A stretch of 64,000 nt of DNA from Brevibacillus_C sp046036945 (GTDB taxonomy: Bacteria > Bacillota > Bacilli > Brevibacillales > Brevibacillaceae): positions 303,158-367,157 of the forward strand of contig NZ_JBJQOQ010000002.1 in the NCBI RefSeq assembly GCF_046036945.1, in the 5' to 3' direction. The notes under the pieces were generated by a model. That model worked only from the letters and a program-made list of their open reading frames with translations. It was not told where the DNA came from and ran no database searches. The number at the start of each line of letters is the position of its first letter. Position 1 is the stretch's first letter. Positions 41,376 through 49,973 of the stretch are shown here, in pieces. Position numbers and translations under genes: made by a program.

Positions 41376-42062
41376 TTGATAGAAATGTTCGATGTTTGGA
41401 AGACCTATCCAAACGGAACGAACGCATTAAAAGGGATTAACGTTCGGATCAATAAAGGCGAGTTTGTTTACGTAGTAGGCCCGAGCGGAGCGGGAAAATC
41501 GACATTTATCAAATTGATGTACCGCGAAGAAAAACCGACCAAAGGGCAAATCTTTCTCGGCGGCTTTAACGTCAGCCGGATCAAGGAACGTCAGATTCCC
41601 AGCGTTCGGCGCAGTATCGGAGTCGTCTTTCAGGATTTCAAGCTCCTTCCCACGCTGACGGTATTTGAAAATATCGCTTTTGCGATGGAAGTGATCGAAG
41701 CCAATAAGAAGCAGATCAAGCCGCGGGTGTCGGACGTACTCGGACTGGTGAAATTGAAGCACAAGGCGAAAATGCTGCCTTCCGAGCTGTCAGGCGGCGA
41801 GCAGCAGCGTGTTGCCTTGGCCAGGGCGCTGGTGAACAGCCCCGGGATTATCATCGCCGACGAGCCCACAGGCAACCTCGACCCCGAAACCTCCTGGGAG
41901 ATTATGAACCTGTTTGAAGAGATCAACCAGCGCGGGACCACAGTAGTAATGGCTACCCACAACCGTGAGATCGTCAACACCATCCGCAAGCGCGTCATCG
42001 CCATCGAGGGCGGCCAGATCGTTCGCGACGAACAGAAGGGGGACTACGGCTATGAAAATTAG
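41376..42062 (+). CDS. ftsE: Cell-division ABC transporter ATPase FtsE
   Basis: 228 residues, exactly the length of the Bacillus protein. TTG start at 41376 gives the MIEM-type opening of homologues, with AGGA at 41362-41365. Walker A GPSGAGKST (about 34-42), LSGGEQQRVALARAL, Walker B IIIADEPTGNLDP. With FtsX it controls a peptidoglycan hydrolase at the membrane rather than transporting a solute. Overlaps ftsX by 11 bases. Confidence 0.95.
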   Translation: MIEMFDVWKTYPNGTNALKGINVRINKGEFVYVVGPSGAGKSTFIKLMYREEKPTKGQIFLGGFNVSRIKERQIPSVRRSIGVVFQDFKLLPTLTVFENIAFAMEVIEANKKQIKPRVSDVLGLVKLKHKAKMLPSELSGGEQQRVALARALVNSPGIIIADEPTGNLDPETSWEIMNLFEEINQRGTTVVMATHNREIVNTIRKRVIAIEGGQIVRDEQKGDYGYEN

Positions 42063-42945
42063 CACCCTGGGACGTCACGTTCGCGAAGGAGTCAAGAACC
42101 TCGGCAGAAACGGCTGGATGACTTTCGCCTCTGTCAGCGCTGTGACCATAACGCTTATGATTCTCGGCGTTTTTCTGCTCTTGGCGCTCAACGTCAACCA
42201 CATTACCCAGAAGGTGGAGGACCAAGTAGAGATCCACGTCTTTTTGAATGTTTTGGCAGACAAACCTACGATTGATCAGGTGGAGTCGCAAATCCGAGCC
42301 AACCCCTTGGTCAAGAGCGTTACATATGTTCCCAAAAAGCAGGGCTTGGAAGAATTACGAGAATCGTTTAAAGAGAAAGCGTATTTCCTCGACGGGCTGG
42401 AGAACGAGAACCCGCTTCCCGACAAGTTTGTCGTCAGGACCAAGAAGCCGGAGGATACGGCTGCCGTGGCCAAGCAGGTCGGTACGATCGAGAATGTGGA
42501 TAAAGTGGTGTACGGCGACGAGACGGTCGATGCGCTGTTTGCCGTGACAAAAGTCATCCGCAACATCGGTTTGGTGTTTATCATCGGCCTCGCGTTTACG
42601 GCGATGTTTTTGATCGCCAATACGATCAAACTGACGATTGTCGCCCGCCGCCGGGAGATCGAGATCATGAAGCTGGTCGGGGCGACCAACTGGTTTATCC
42701 GCTGGCCGTTTTTTATCGAAGGTTTGTTCATGGGGATACTGGGCGCGATCATTCCGATACTGCTGCTGGGCACGGGCTATTACTTCCTGTTGCGTGCCAT
42801 GCATTCCAACCTGGCCGGATCCCTGTTCGACCTGCTGCCGATGTTCCCGCTGTCCTATCAAATCGCGGTCATTTTGCTGGCCATCGGAGCGTTTATCGGG
42901 ATTTGGGGAAGTCTGGTGTCGGTGCGCCGATTCCTGCGAGTATAA
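42052..42945 (+). CDS. ftsX: Cell-division protein FtsX
   Basis: 297-residue membrane partner of FtsE with four membrane helices (about 24-46, 175-197, 225-247, 267-289) and an external loop (about 50-165) that in relatives activates a wall hydrolase. ATG at 42052 within the end of ftsE, GAAGGGGG upstream. RREIEIMKLVGATNWFIR near residues 198-215 is the typical cytoplasmic loop. Confidence 0.95.
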   Translation: MKISTLGRHVREGVKNLGRNGWMTFASVSAVTITLMILGVFLLLALNVNHITQKVEDQVEIHVFLNVLADKPTIDQVESQIRANPLVKSVTYVPKKQGLEELRESFKEKAYFLDGLENENPLPDKFVVRTKKPEDTAAVAKQVGTIENVDKVVYGDETVDALFAVTKVIRNIGLVFIIGLAFTAMFLIANTIKLTIVARRREIEIMKLVGATNWFIRWPFFIEGLFMGILGAIIPILLLGTGYYFLLRAMHSNLAGSLFDLLPMFPLSYQIAVILLAIGAFIGIWGSLVSVRRFLRV

Positions 42946-42981
42946 AAAGCACAGAAGGAAGTTGAGATTGGGAGGAGACTT

Positions 42982-44172
42982 ATGAAAAAGAAGGTCGTAC
43001 TGCCTGTCTTGTTAACCGGCTTGCTGGTATGGGGAAGCGTGCCTGCCGAGCCGATCATGGCGAATAGCGCCTCATTAGATAAGATCAACAAAGAAATCGA
43101 ACAAATTCGCAAAAACCAGCAGGCGAAGAAGCAAAATCTGCAGTCGATTAAAAATGAGATCAATAGTTTAAAAAATCAGCAGGCCAACCTGAATGACGAA
43201 CTGATGGCGATTGACTTGCGCCGAAATGAAACACAGCGTAAGATCGACAAACTGGATAAAGACATCAAGGTGACGACGGAGAAGGCAGTCGAAGCCCAGG
43301 CAGAGCTGGACGAAGCTACAGACCGGGTGAAGAAGCGGGATGCGCTGTTAAAGACACGCGTCAAAGCGATGTACGAGGGCGGCACCGTAACCTATCTGGA
43401 TGTGCTGCTGGGTTCGTCGGACTTTGGGGATTTCCTTACTCGCCTGCAAGGATTGCAGATGATCGTGGAGCAGGATACCCGCATTTTGGAAGACAACATC
43501 CGCGACAAGGAAACGATCGAGGCCAAAAAGAAAGAAGTGGATAAGCAACTCGCCAGCTTAAATGATATGATAGAACAACAGGAAGCGTTAAAGGCTGACT
43601 TGGACAAGCAGTACGAGCGCAGCAAACAGGTGAAGGCAGCTCTTGCGGAAAAAGAAACCCACCTGCACGAAATTCAGGAGGAAGAAGAGCAGGAGCTGTT
43701 GGCGATGGCCCAACAGGAGGCGGCCAAGGTCGCCGAGAGGTCCAAGCTTCAAGCGGTGAGTGACTACAAGGGAGGAAAGATGTTCCTTCCGCTGCCGCCT
43801 GGCTCGTTCTACATCAGCTCTGGATTCGGAGCGCGCCCCGACCCGTTCACCGGCAAGCAGGTCGGGCATAACGGCCTCGACATGGCAGCCCCCAAGGGGA
43901 CGAATATCTACGCGGCGGCTGACGGCATCGTCATCGTGGCGGGATATGTCAACGGGTTCGGGAACTGCGTGATGATCAAACACAGCGAAGAAATCACCAC
44001 CCTTTACGGCCACATCCGCGAGGGCGGCATTCAGGTCTCCGTCGGGCAGTCTGTCAAGGCCGGAGACAAGATCGCTGAAGTAGGTTCGACTGGGCGGTCG
44101 ACCGGGAACCATCTCCACTTTACGGTGTATAAAAACAATATAGCAGTAGATCCGTCACCGTATATCCGCTAA
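42982..44172 (+). CDS. Coiled-coil M23 peptidase/murein hydrolase activator, FtsEX partner
   Basis: 396 residues: signal peptide (about 1-28), long coiled coil (about 30-245) of the type that docks on FtsX, and LytM/M23 domain (about 275-395) with HNGLDMAAP, LYGHI and GNHLHF, so the zinc ligands look intact. This layout is that of EnvC/NlpD-type proteins and matches FtsEX-controlled hydrolases in function, though Bacillus uses an NlpC/P60 enzyme (CwlO). ATG at 42982 with GGGAGGAG. Follows ftsX by 36 bases. Confidence 0.9.
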   Translation: MKKKVVLPVLLTGLLVWGSVPAEPIMANSASLDKINKEIEQIRKNQQAKKQNLQSIKNEINSLKNQQANLNDELMAIDLRRNETQRKIDKLDKDIKVTTEKAVEAQAELDEATDRVKKRDALLKTRVKAMYEGGTVTYLDVLLGSSDFGDFLTRLQGLQMIVEQDTRILEDNIRDKETIEAKKKEVDKQLASLNDMIEQQEALKADLDKQYERSKQVKAALAEKETHLHEIQEEEEQELLAMAQQEAAKVAERSKLQAVSDYKGGKMFLPLPPGSFYISSGFGARPDPFTGKQVGHNGLDMAAPKGTNIYAAADGIVIVAGYVNGFGNCVMIKHSEEITTLYGHIREGGIQVSVGQSVKAGDKIAEVGSTGRSTGNHLHFTVYKNNIAVDPSPYIR

Positions 44173-44268
44173 CGAAACGCTCCTACAAACAAATATTGTG
44201 CCTTCGGTTTGCATACACTAGCTGCATACCTTTTTCCACCGGGGTGCACAAAGGATGGTGTTTGAAGA

Positions 44269-45756
44269 ATGAAATGGAATGGACGTTCTGTGTTTGTGGT
44301 TGCCCTTGTCTGCATGGTCGCCAGCAGTTTGTTGACGTTGGCTGTCGTGCGGGGCGGGTCGGCAAGCATAGGCACCCAAGGAGCGGTTGCAACGGCGGGT
44401 AACCTCTTGTCGCTGGGAGGCGCTCAAAGCTACCCGAAAGAGTTTTCCAAGCTATTTGATACTTATCAAATAATCAAGAAAAACTACGTTCACGACGTGC
44501 CGAGCGAACAGTTGATCGAGGGAGCCATCGAAGGGATGGTCGGATCGCTCGACGACCCGTATTCCTCTTACATGGATCCGACTGCGGCCGAGGAGTTCAA
44601 CACATCGCTGCACTCTTCATTCGAAGGCATCGGGGCGGAAGTGACACTGAAAAACGGCCGGGTGACAATCGTCTCGCCGTTTAAAGGATCACCGGCGGAA
44701 CTGGCGGGGCTTAGGGCAAACGATCAAATTCTCAGTGTCAACGGCGAGTCCCTGGAAGGTCTGGACCTGCAAAAGGCAGTTTCCAAAATTCGCGGCCCTA
44801 AAGGAACCAAGGCAACGCTCAAGGTTCTGCGTCCGGGAATGACGGAGCCGATTACAGTCGTCGTCATCCGGGACAACATTCCGATCGAGACTGTACACCA
44901 AAGTATTATTCAAAGGGGCGCAGACAAATTCGGCAGAATCGAGATTACCCAGTTTTCCGCCGATACGGCCAAGCACTTCTTTGAAGAACTGGCCCAATTG
45001 GAGAAACAAAACATCAAGGGTCTGGTCATTGACGTTCGCGGCAACCCCGGCGGTTACCTGACGGCTGTCAGAGAGATTGCCGAACAGTTGATTCCGGAGA
45101 AAAAGGCGATCGTGAAAATCGAATACGGCGATAAGTCCAGAGAGGTCGAAGAGTACCACTCCAAGGTGGATTCCGCCAAGCCTTACCCGATCGTGGTGCT
45201 GACCGACGGAGGCAGTGCCAGCGCGTCCGAGATTCTGGCGGGCGCGATGAGCGAGAGCGGCGGGTATAAATTAGTCGGCGAGAAGACCTTTGGCAAAGGG
45301 ACGGTACAAAACACCGTCGAGATGGGCGACAAGAGCCAATTGAAGCTGACCATCGCCAAATGGCTGACTCCAAAAGGGGAGTGGATCAACAAAAAAGGGA
45401 TCGAACCGGATGTTGCCGTCACTCAGCCGGAGTATTTCAAAGCGACGCAGCTTCCTCAGGACAAGGTGCTGGAAGAAGACATGACCGGGGTTGAGGTGAA
45501 GAACCTGCAGCTGATTTTGGACGGCTTAAAACTGTCGCCGGGACGAAACGACGGCTATTTCGATGCCAAAACCAAAGCGGCAGTGGAACGTTTCCAAAAG
45601 GAAAATAAACTTCCAGTTACAGGAAAAGTGGATCCAGCTACAGGAGCGGCTCTGCAAGATGCGCTCATCGAGCAAATCCGCAATCCGCAAAACGACAATC
45701 AGCTTCAAAAAGCGCTCGACGTCCTACAGAAGGAAGCAAAAGCCAAAGGAAAATAA
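44269..45756 (+). CDS. Carboxy-terminal processing protease (S41, CtpB type)
   Basis: 495 residues: N-terminal signal/anchor (about 8-27), PDZ domain (about 110-190), S41 protease core with the catalytic Ser in GGSASASEILAGAM and Lys in GKGTVQ, and a C-terminal peptidoglycan-binding domain (about 420-480). Acts outside the membrane; in Bacillus CtpB serves sporulation signalling. The neighbourhood (ftsEX before, minJ after) is the Bacillus one. ATG at 44269; the upstream 96 bases contain an AT-rich stretch that may hold a promoter. Confidence 0.92.
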   Translation: MKWNGRSVFVVALVCMVASSLLTLAVVRGGSASIGTQGAVATAGNLLSLGGAQSYPKEFSKLFDTYQIIKKNYVHDVPSEQLIEGAIEGMVGSLDDPYSSYMDPTAAEEFNTSLHSSFEGIGAEVTLKNGRVTIVSPFKGSPAELAGLRANDQILSVNGESLEGLDLQKAVSKIRGPKGTKATLKVLRPGMTEPITVVVIRDNIPIETVHQSIIQRGADKFGRIEITQFSADTAKHFFEELAQLEKQNIKGLVIDVRGNPGGYLTAVREIAEQLIPEKKAIVKIEYGDKSREVEEYHSKVDSAKPYPIVVLTDGGSASASEILAGAMSESGGYKLVGEKTFGKGTVQNTVEMGDKSQLKLTIAKWLTPKGEWINKKGIEPDVAVTQPEYFKATQLPQDKVLEEDMTGVEVKNLQLILDGLKLSPGRNDGYFDAKTKAAVERFQKENKLPVTGKVDPATGAALQDALIEQIRNPQNDNQLQKALDVLQKEAKAKGK

Positions 45757-45798
45757 CGTCCCCATTCGGCAGGGAATCGCTTTCTATCTGTAGAAGTT

Positions 45799-45836
45799 AA
45801 AAACCACGGAAAACAGTCCGTGGTTTTTCTTTTTTC
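45799..45836 (+). terminator. Terminator after the ctp gene
   Basis: AAACCACGGA/TCCGTGGTTT with 6-base loop and T-rich tail. Confidence 0.9.
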
Positions 45837-45854
45837 CAAACACGAGGTGATACC

Positions 45855-47090
45855 ATGACAAACGGCTGGTTGTCGTTGTTTTACATCTTCGTCTTGTTTA
45901 TCTATTTGCAATATCGGAAGCAGATGGCGATGGAACGTCAGTTATTCGCTGTTCGCATACATTCTCCGATTTTACAGACGCTGCGCTCTGTCGGTTTTGG
46001 CTTGGTCGGCGGGTTGTTTGTGTCGCTGGCAGCAGGCGCCTTGGGAATCGTCGTCCAGGCGGGTAACCTTTGGATGGTTTGGGCGATTTCGATCCTCCTG
46101 TTCTGTTTTCGCGTCCGGTTTCTCTGCTTTGCCTATGCGGTTGGCGGCTTGACTCTCCTGCAGTGGCTCGCTCTTTTGTGGCCGGCGGGGGTCTCCGTAC
46201 AGGGAATCGGCACGTTCTGGAGCTGGATATTGGCGGCCAAGCCGGTGCCGCTGCTGGCAGTGGTGGCGCTGATGCATTTTGCCGAAGCGGTATTGATTCG
46301 CTGGAACGGGGGAAGAGATGCGTCTCCGCTGTATTTGGAAGGCAAGCGGGGAAAGATTGTCGGCGCGTACCATATGCAGTCCTTCTGGTTAACTCCGCTG
46401 CTGCTCCTGGTGCCGATGCAGGCGAACAGCGGACTTGCGCTGCAGTTGTTTTCGGGCTGGCCGCTGTTTTCCCCCGATCTTGCAAGCAGCGTGTACGGTT
46501 TGCTGTTCATCCCGGCGGTTACCGGCTTCTCCGACATGACACAGACGGTGACCCCTGATCAAAAGGCGCGGGAAACGGCTGGTCCGCTTGGCCTGTATTC
46601 GCTTGTACTGCTGCTGCTTTCCTACGCCGCCGTACATGTCCCCGCCCTTTCCATCGCGGCGGCATTGTTTGCGATTATCGGACATGAGGGATTGTTCCGG
46701 TTAAGTCAACGACGCGAACAGAAGCATGCGCCGTTTTTTATTCAGTCGTCCAGGGGAGTAAAGGTGATGGCGGTCATACCGGGAACGCCGGCGGAAGAGA
46801 TGGGGATTCTCTGCGGAGAGGTCATCGTCAAAGTCAACGGGATTCCGGTACGGGATAAGACAGAGCTGTACACCGCTCTGCAGGCCAATTCGGCTTACTG
46901 CAAAATGGAGGTCCTGACCTACAGTAAAGAGCCGAAATTCGTTCAATGTGCCGTCTATGCCGGCAATCACCATCAATTGGGAATTATCGTGGTACCGGAC
47001 TCTGAGACCAAGTACTACGTAGATGTTCGCAGGCTCAATCTGGTCCAATTGTTGAAACAGCGCATCAGCAAGATAAAGCTGGGTGCATGA
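45855..47090 (+). CDS. minJ: MinJ-like PDZ membrane protein
   Basis: 411 residues: about seven to eight membrane segments (about 7-290) and a cytoplasmic-end PDZ domain (about 300-375; AVIPGTPAEEMGILCGEVIVK). Position between ctpB and uvrB matches Bacillus minJ, whose product links DivIVA to MinD in septum placement. ATG at 45855 with GAGGTGATA. Symbol given from gene order and layout, not from residue-level comparison. Confidence 0.72.
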   Translation: MTNGWLSLFYIFVLFIYLQYRKQMAMERQLFAVRIHSPILQTLRSVGFGLVGGLFVSLAAGALGIVVQAGNLWMVWAISILLFCFRVRFLCFAYAVGGLTLLQWLALLWPAGVSVQGIGTFWSWILAAKPVPLLAVVALMHFAEAVLIRWNGGRDASPLYLEGKRGKIVGAYHMQSFWLTPLLLLVPMQANSGLALQLFSGWPLFSPDLASSVYGLLFIPAVTGFSDMTQTVTPDQKARETAGPLGLYSLVLLLLSYAAVHVPALSIAAALFAIIGHEGLFRLSQRREQKHAPFFIQSSRGVKVMAVIPGTPAEEMGILCGEVIVKVNGIPVRDKTELYTALQANSAYCKMEVLTYSKEPKFVQCAVYAGNHHQLGIIVVPDSETKYYVDVRRLNLVQLLKQRISKIKLGA

Positions 47091-47091
47091 A

Positions 47092-47123
47092 AAGAACCCG
47101 AGGTCAACTGGCCTCGGGTTCTT
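47092..47123. terminator. Bidirectional terminator between minJ and flgD-like gene
   Basis: AAGAACCCGAGG/CCTCGGGTTCTT, 12-bp perfect stem. It overlaps the last codons of the minus-strand gene, whose stop lies in the loop. Confidence 0.9.
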
Positions 47124-47802
47124 CCCTTCTGGGTGTCTCTAGTCCGGTTACATCTTGCGGCGTGATCCTGTCTCCATTGTCCAGTTGGAATTCGATCAGG
47201 CCGTTTTTCATGCTGACCGATGTAATCACACCGGTTTTATCCGCATCGGTTGAAGTGCCGTCCGGATTTTCCTGCTGTCCCTTGTAGGAGACTGTATAGC
47301 CGATCATCTGTGTGTACTTCAGCGTGCTGTCTACCCAATCGCCGGTATCGACAGTGCCGCTCGAATCCACGCCGGTGACATCCTCGCGGGGTACGACATC
47401 GTCCCCGATGATGAAGTAGATTTTGCCGTCTTTCATCTTGACGCCGTCGATCGAGCCGGTCTTGGGCTCTCTGCTGACTTCCCCGGTATCGGGATCTTTT
47501 GTCGTCAGATCATAGGTGGCTGTTTTTCCCACGAGCTGTTCATATTGGCGGATGTTTAACAGGCTGCTGTTGGATTCTTCCATCAGCGACTGCATGCGGG
47601 TCAAACGTTCCACCATCGTCATGATGGCGGTCTGCTGGACGAACTGCTGATTGTCCATCGGCGAAAGCGGGTCCTGATACTTCAACTGCTCGAGCATCAG
47701 CCGCATAAACGCATTTTGATCTATATCCGTGGAAAACTCTTTTTTTCCTTTGTAGCTGTAATTAGGCGGAATATATAGCGAATTGTTTACGCTGTCCGGC
47801 AT
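47104..47802 (-). CDS. FlgD-like flagellar hook-capping protein
   Basis: 232 residues. The N-terminal FlgD domain is clear: FMRLMLEQLKYQDPLSPMDN (about 32-51), then FVQQTAIMTMVERL. The C-terminal part contains two copies of a short beta module ending in V-PRED-VTG and I-TPQD-VTG (about 140 and 220), not the usual FlgD tudor/FnIII fold. Such proteins cap the growing hook, but the gene is alone here, far from a flagellar operon and in reverse to its neighbours. ATG at 47802 with AAGGAGG on the minus strand. Confidence 0.82.
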   Translation of the reverse strand: MPDSVNNSLYIPPNYSYKGKKEFSTDIDQNAFMRLMLEQLKYQDPLSPMDNQQFVQQTAIMTMVERLTRMQSLMEESNSSLLNIRQYEQLVGKTATYDLTTKDPDTGEVSREPKTGSIDGVKMKDGKIYFIIGDDVVPREDVTGVDSSGTVDTGDWVDSTLKYTQMIGYTVSYKGQQENPDGTSTDADKTGVITSVSMKNGLIEFQLDNGDRITPQDVTGLETPRREEPEAS

Positions 47803-47877
47803 GTGCGATCCTCCTTGGGAAGCGGTGCTTCCAAGCTTTCCTTTTCTTTATCGGCAAAATGGCAGGAAGGGAACAGA

Positions 47878-47928
47878 CAAACGTTTGTTCGAATTTCCTG
47901 CTTAAAATTCGAATGTTTGTGCTATAAT
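47878..47928 (+). promoter_or_regulatory. uvrB promoter with LexA (DinR) boxes
   Basis: CAAACGTTTGTTCG (47878-47891) fits CGAACRNRYGTTCG at 12 of 14 positions. A weaker CGAATGTTTGTGCT (47910-47923) lies next to TATAAT (47923-47928). SOS control of uvrB-uvrA is the expected reading. Confidence 0.7.
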
Positions 47929-47980
47929 GAGTGATAGGTTAAAGAAAATTGTTCGTGTAAAAAGAAGGAGGAGCGGCAGG

Positions 47981-49957
47981 ATGGAGCAGTTTCAATTAGT
48001 TTCGGAATATCAGCCATCCGGTGACCAACCGACAGCGATTGCTGAGTTGGTGTCTGGCGTCCGGGCGGGGAAGCGGCACCAGACCCTGCTGGGGGCAACC
48101 GGAACGGGCAAGACCTTTACTATTGCACAAGTCATCGCGCAAGTGAACAAGCCGACCCTGGTCTTGGCCCACAACAAGACACTCGCTGCACAGTTGGCGG
48201 CGGAATTTAAAGAGTTTTTTCCGCATAATGCGGTGGAATACTTCGTCAGCTATTACGACTACTACCAACCAGAGGCGTACATCCCGCAATCGGATACGTA
48301 CATCGAGAAGGACTCCAGCGTCAATGAAGAGATCGACAAGCTGCGCCACTCGGCTACCAGCGCTCTTTTTGAGCGGCGGGATGTGATCATCGTCGCCTCC
48401 GTATCCTGCATCTACGGATTGGGTTCACCGGAGGAGTACCGCGAGCTGGTGCTCTCTTTGCGCGTCGGCATGGAGAAAAGCCGGGAAGAAGTGCTGCACC
48501 GGCTGGTCGATATCCAGTACACGCGCAACGACATCAATTTTGTCCGCGGAACCTTCCGGGTACGCGGCGACGTCCTGGAGATCTTCCCGGCATCCAACAG
48601 CGAGCAGGCGATCCGGGTCGAATTTTTTGGCGATGAAATCGAACGGATTACCTCGATCGACGTGCTGACCGGGGAAATTCTCGGGACTCGCGAGCACGTT
48701 GCTATTTTCCCGGCATCCCACTATGTCACCCGCGAGGAGAAGATGAAACTGGCGATTGCCGGGATTCAGGCGGAATTGGAAGAGCGGCTGAAGGAACTGC
48801 GCGACCAGGGCAAGCTGTTGGAAGCGCAGCGCTTGGAGCAGCGCACTCGCTACGACATCGAAATGATGATGGAGATGGGCTTTTGTTCCGGGATTGAGAA
48901 CTACTCGCGCCATTTGACCGGACTGCCGCCTGGACATCCGCCGTACACCCTGCTGGATTACTTCCCGGAAGATTTTTTGCTGGTTGTCGACGAGTCTCAC
49001 ATGAGCTTGCCGCAGGTGCGGGGCATGTACAATGGCGACAGGGCCCGCAAAGACGTCTTGGTAGAGCACGGGTTCCGGCTTCCGTCGGCGAGGGACAACC
49101 GCCCGCTGCAATTTTCCGAGTTTGAGCAGAAGATTCATCAGACGATTTACATTTCGGCAACGCCCGGGCCCTACGAGATGGAACACTGTCCCGAAGTCGT
49201 GCAGCAAGTCATTCGTCCCACCGGCCTTGTGGACCCAACGATTGACGTTCGGCCGATCAAGGGGCAGATTGACGATCTGATCGGCGAGATACAAGCTACG
49301 ATCGCCAAAGACGAGCGCGTGCTTGTGACCACGCTGACGAAAAAGATGGCAGAGGATTTGACCGACTACCTGAAGGAGATCGGGATCAAGGTTCGCTATC
49401 TGCACTCCGATATCAAGACGATCGAGAGAATGCAGATCCTGCGCTCCCTTCGGCTCGGCGAATTTGACGTGTTGATTGGGATCAACCTTCTGCGCGAGGG
49501 TCTCGACCTGCCGGAGGTGTCACTGGTGGCGATCCTGGATGCGGACAAGGAAGGCTTCCTGCGCAACGAGCGCTCCTTGATCCAGACGATTGGCCGCGCT
49601 GCCCGCAATGCGGAAGGCAGGGTCATCATGTACGCCGACCGCATGACGGATTCGATGGCCGCTGCGATCCGCGAGACCGAGCGGCGCCGCAGCATCCAGT
49701 TGGCGTATAATGAGCAGCATGGCATCACGCCGCAAACGGTGAAAAAGGCGGTTCGCGACGTGATCGAGGCCACCCGGGTCGCCGAGGAAAAGGCCGATTA
49801 CCTGCCGCACGCCGAATTCAAGAAGCTGTCGAAAAAAGACCGCCAGCAGGTAATCGAGCGAATGGAAGAAGAGATGAAGGAAGCGGCGCGCAATCTGTTG
49901 TTCGAACGGGCGGCAGAGCTGCGTGACCTGATTCTTGAGCTGAAAGCCGAAGGATAA
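47981..49957 (+). CDS. uvrB: Excinuclease ABC subunit B
   Basis: 658-residue damage-verification helicase of nucleotide excision repair. Walker A GATGTGKTFT (about 38-47), the beta-hairpin YYDYYQPEAYIP (about 92-103), DESH box (about 338-341), and a C-terminal UVR motif for UvrC/UvrA contact. ATG at 47981 with AAGGAGGAG; upstream in-frame starts lack a site. uvrA starts 16 bases after the stop. Confidence 0.97.
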   Translation: MEQFQLVSEYQPSGDQPTAIAELVSGVRAGKRHQTLLGATGTGKTFTIAQVIAQVNKPTLVLAHNKTLAAQLAAEFKEFFPHNAVEYFVSYYDYYQPEAYIPQSDTYIEKDSSVNEEIDKLRHSATSALFERRDVIIVASVSCIYGLGSPEEYRELVLSLRVGMEKSREEVLHRLVDIQYTRNDINFVRGTFRVRGDVLEIFPASNSEQAIRVEFFGDEIERITSIDVLTGEILGTREHVAIFPASHYVTREEKMKLAIAGIQAELEERLKELRDQGKLLEAQRLEQRTRYDIEMMMEMGFCSGIENYSRHLTGLPPGHPPYTLLDYFPEDFLLVVDESHMSLPQVRGMYNGDRARKDVLVEHGFRLPSARDNRPLQFSEFEQKIHQTIYISATPGPYEMEHCPEVVQQVIRPTGLVDPTIDVRPIKGQIDDLIGEIQATIAKDERVLVTTLTKKMAEDLTDYLKEIGIKVRYLHSDIKTIERMQILRSLRLGEFDVLIGINLLREGLDLPEVSLVAILDADKEGFLRNERSLIQTIGRAARNAEGRVIMYADRMTDSMAAAIRETERRRSIQLAYNEQHGITPQTVKKAVRDVIEATRVAEEKADYLPHAEFKKLSKKDRQQVIERMEEEMKEAARNLLFERAAELRDLILELKAEG

Positions 49958-49973
49958 GGAGTGGAAAAGAGAC

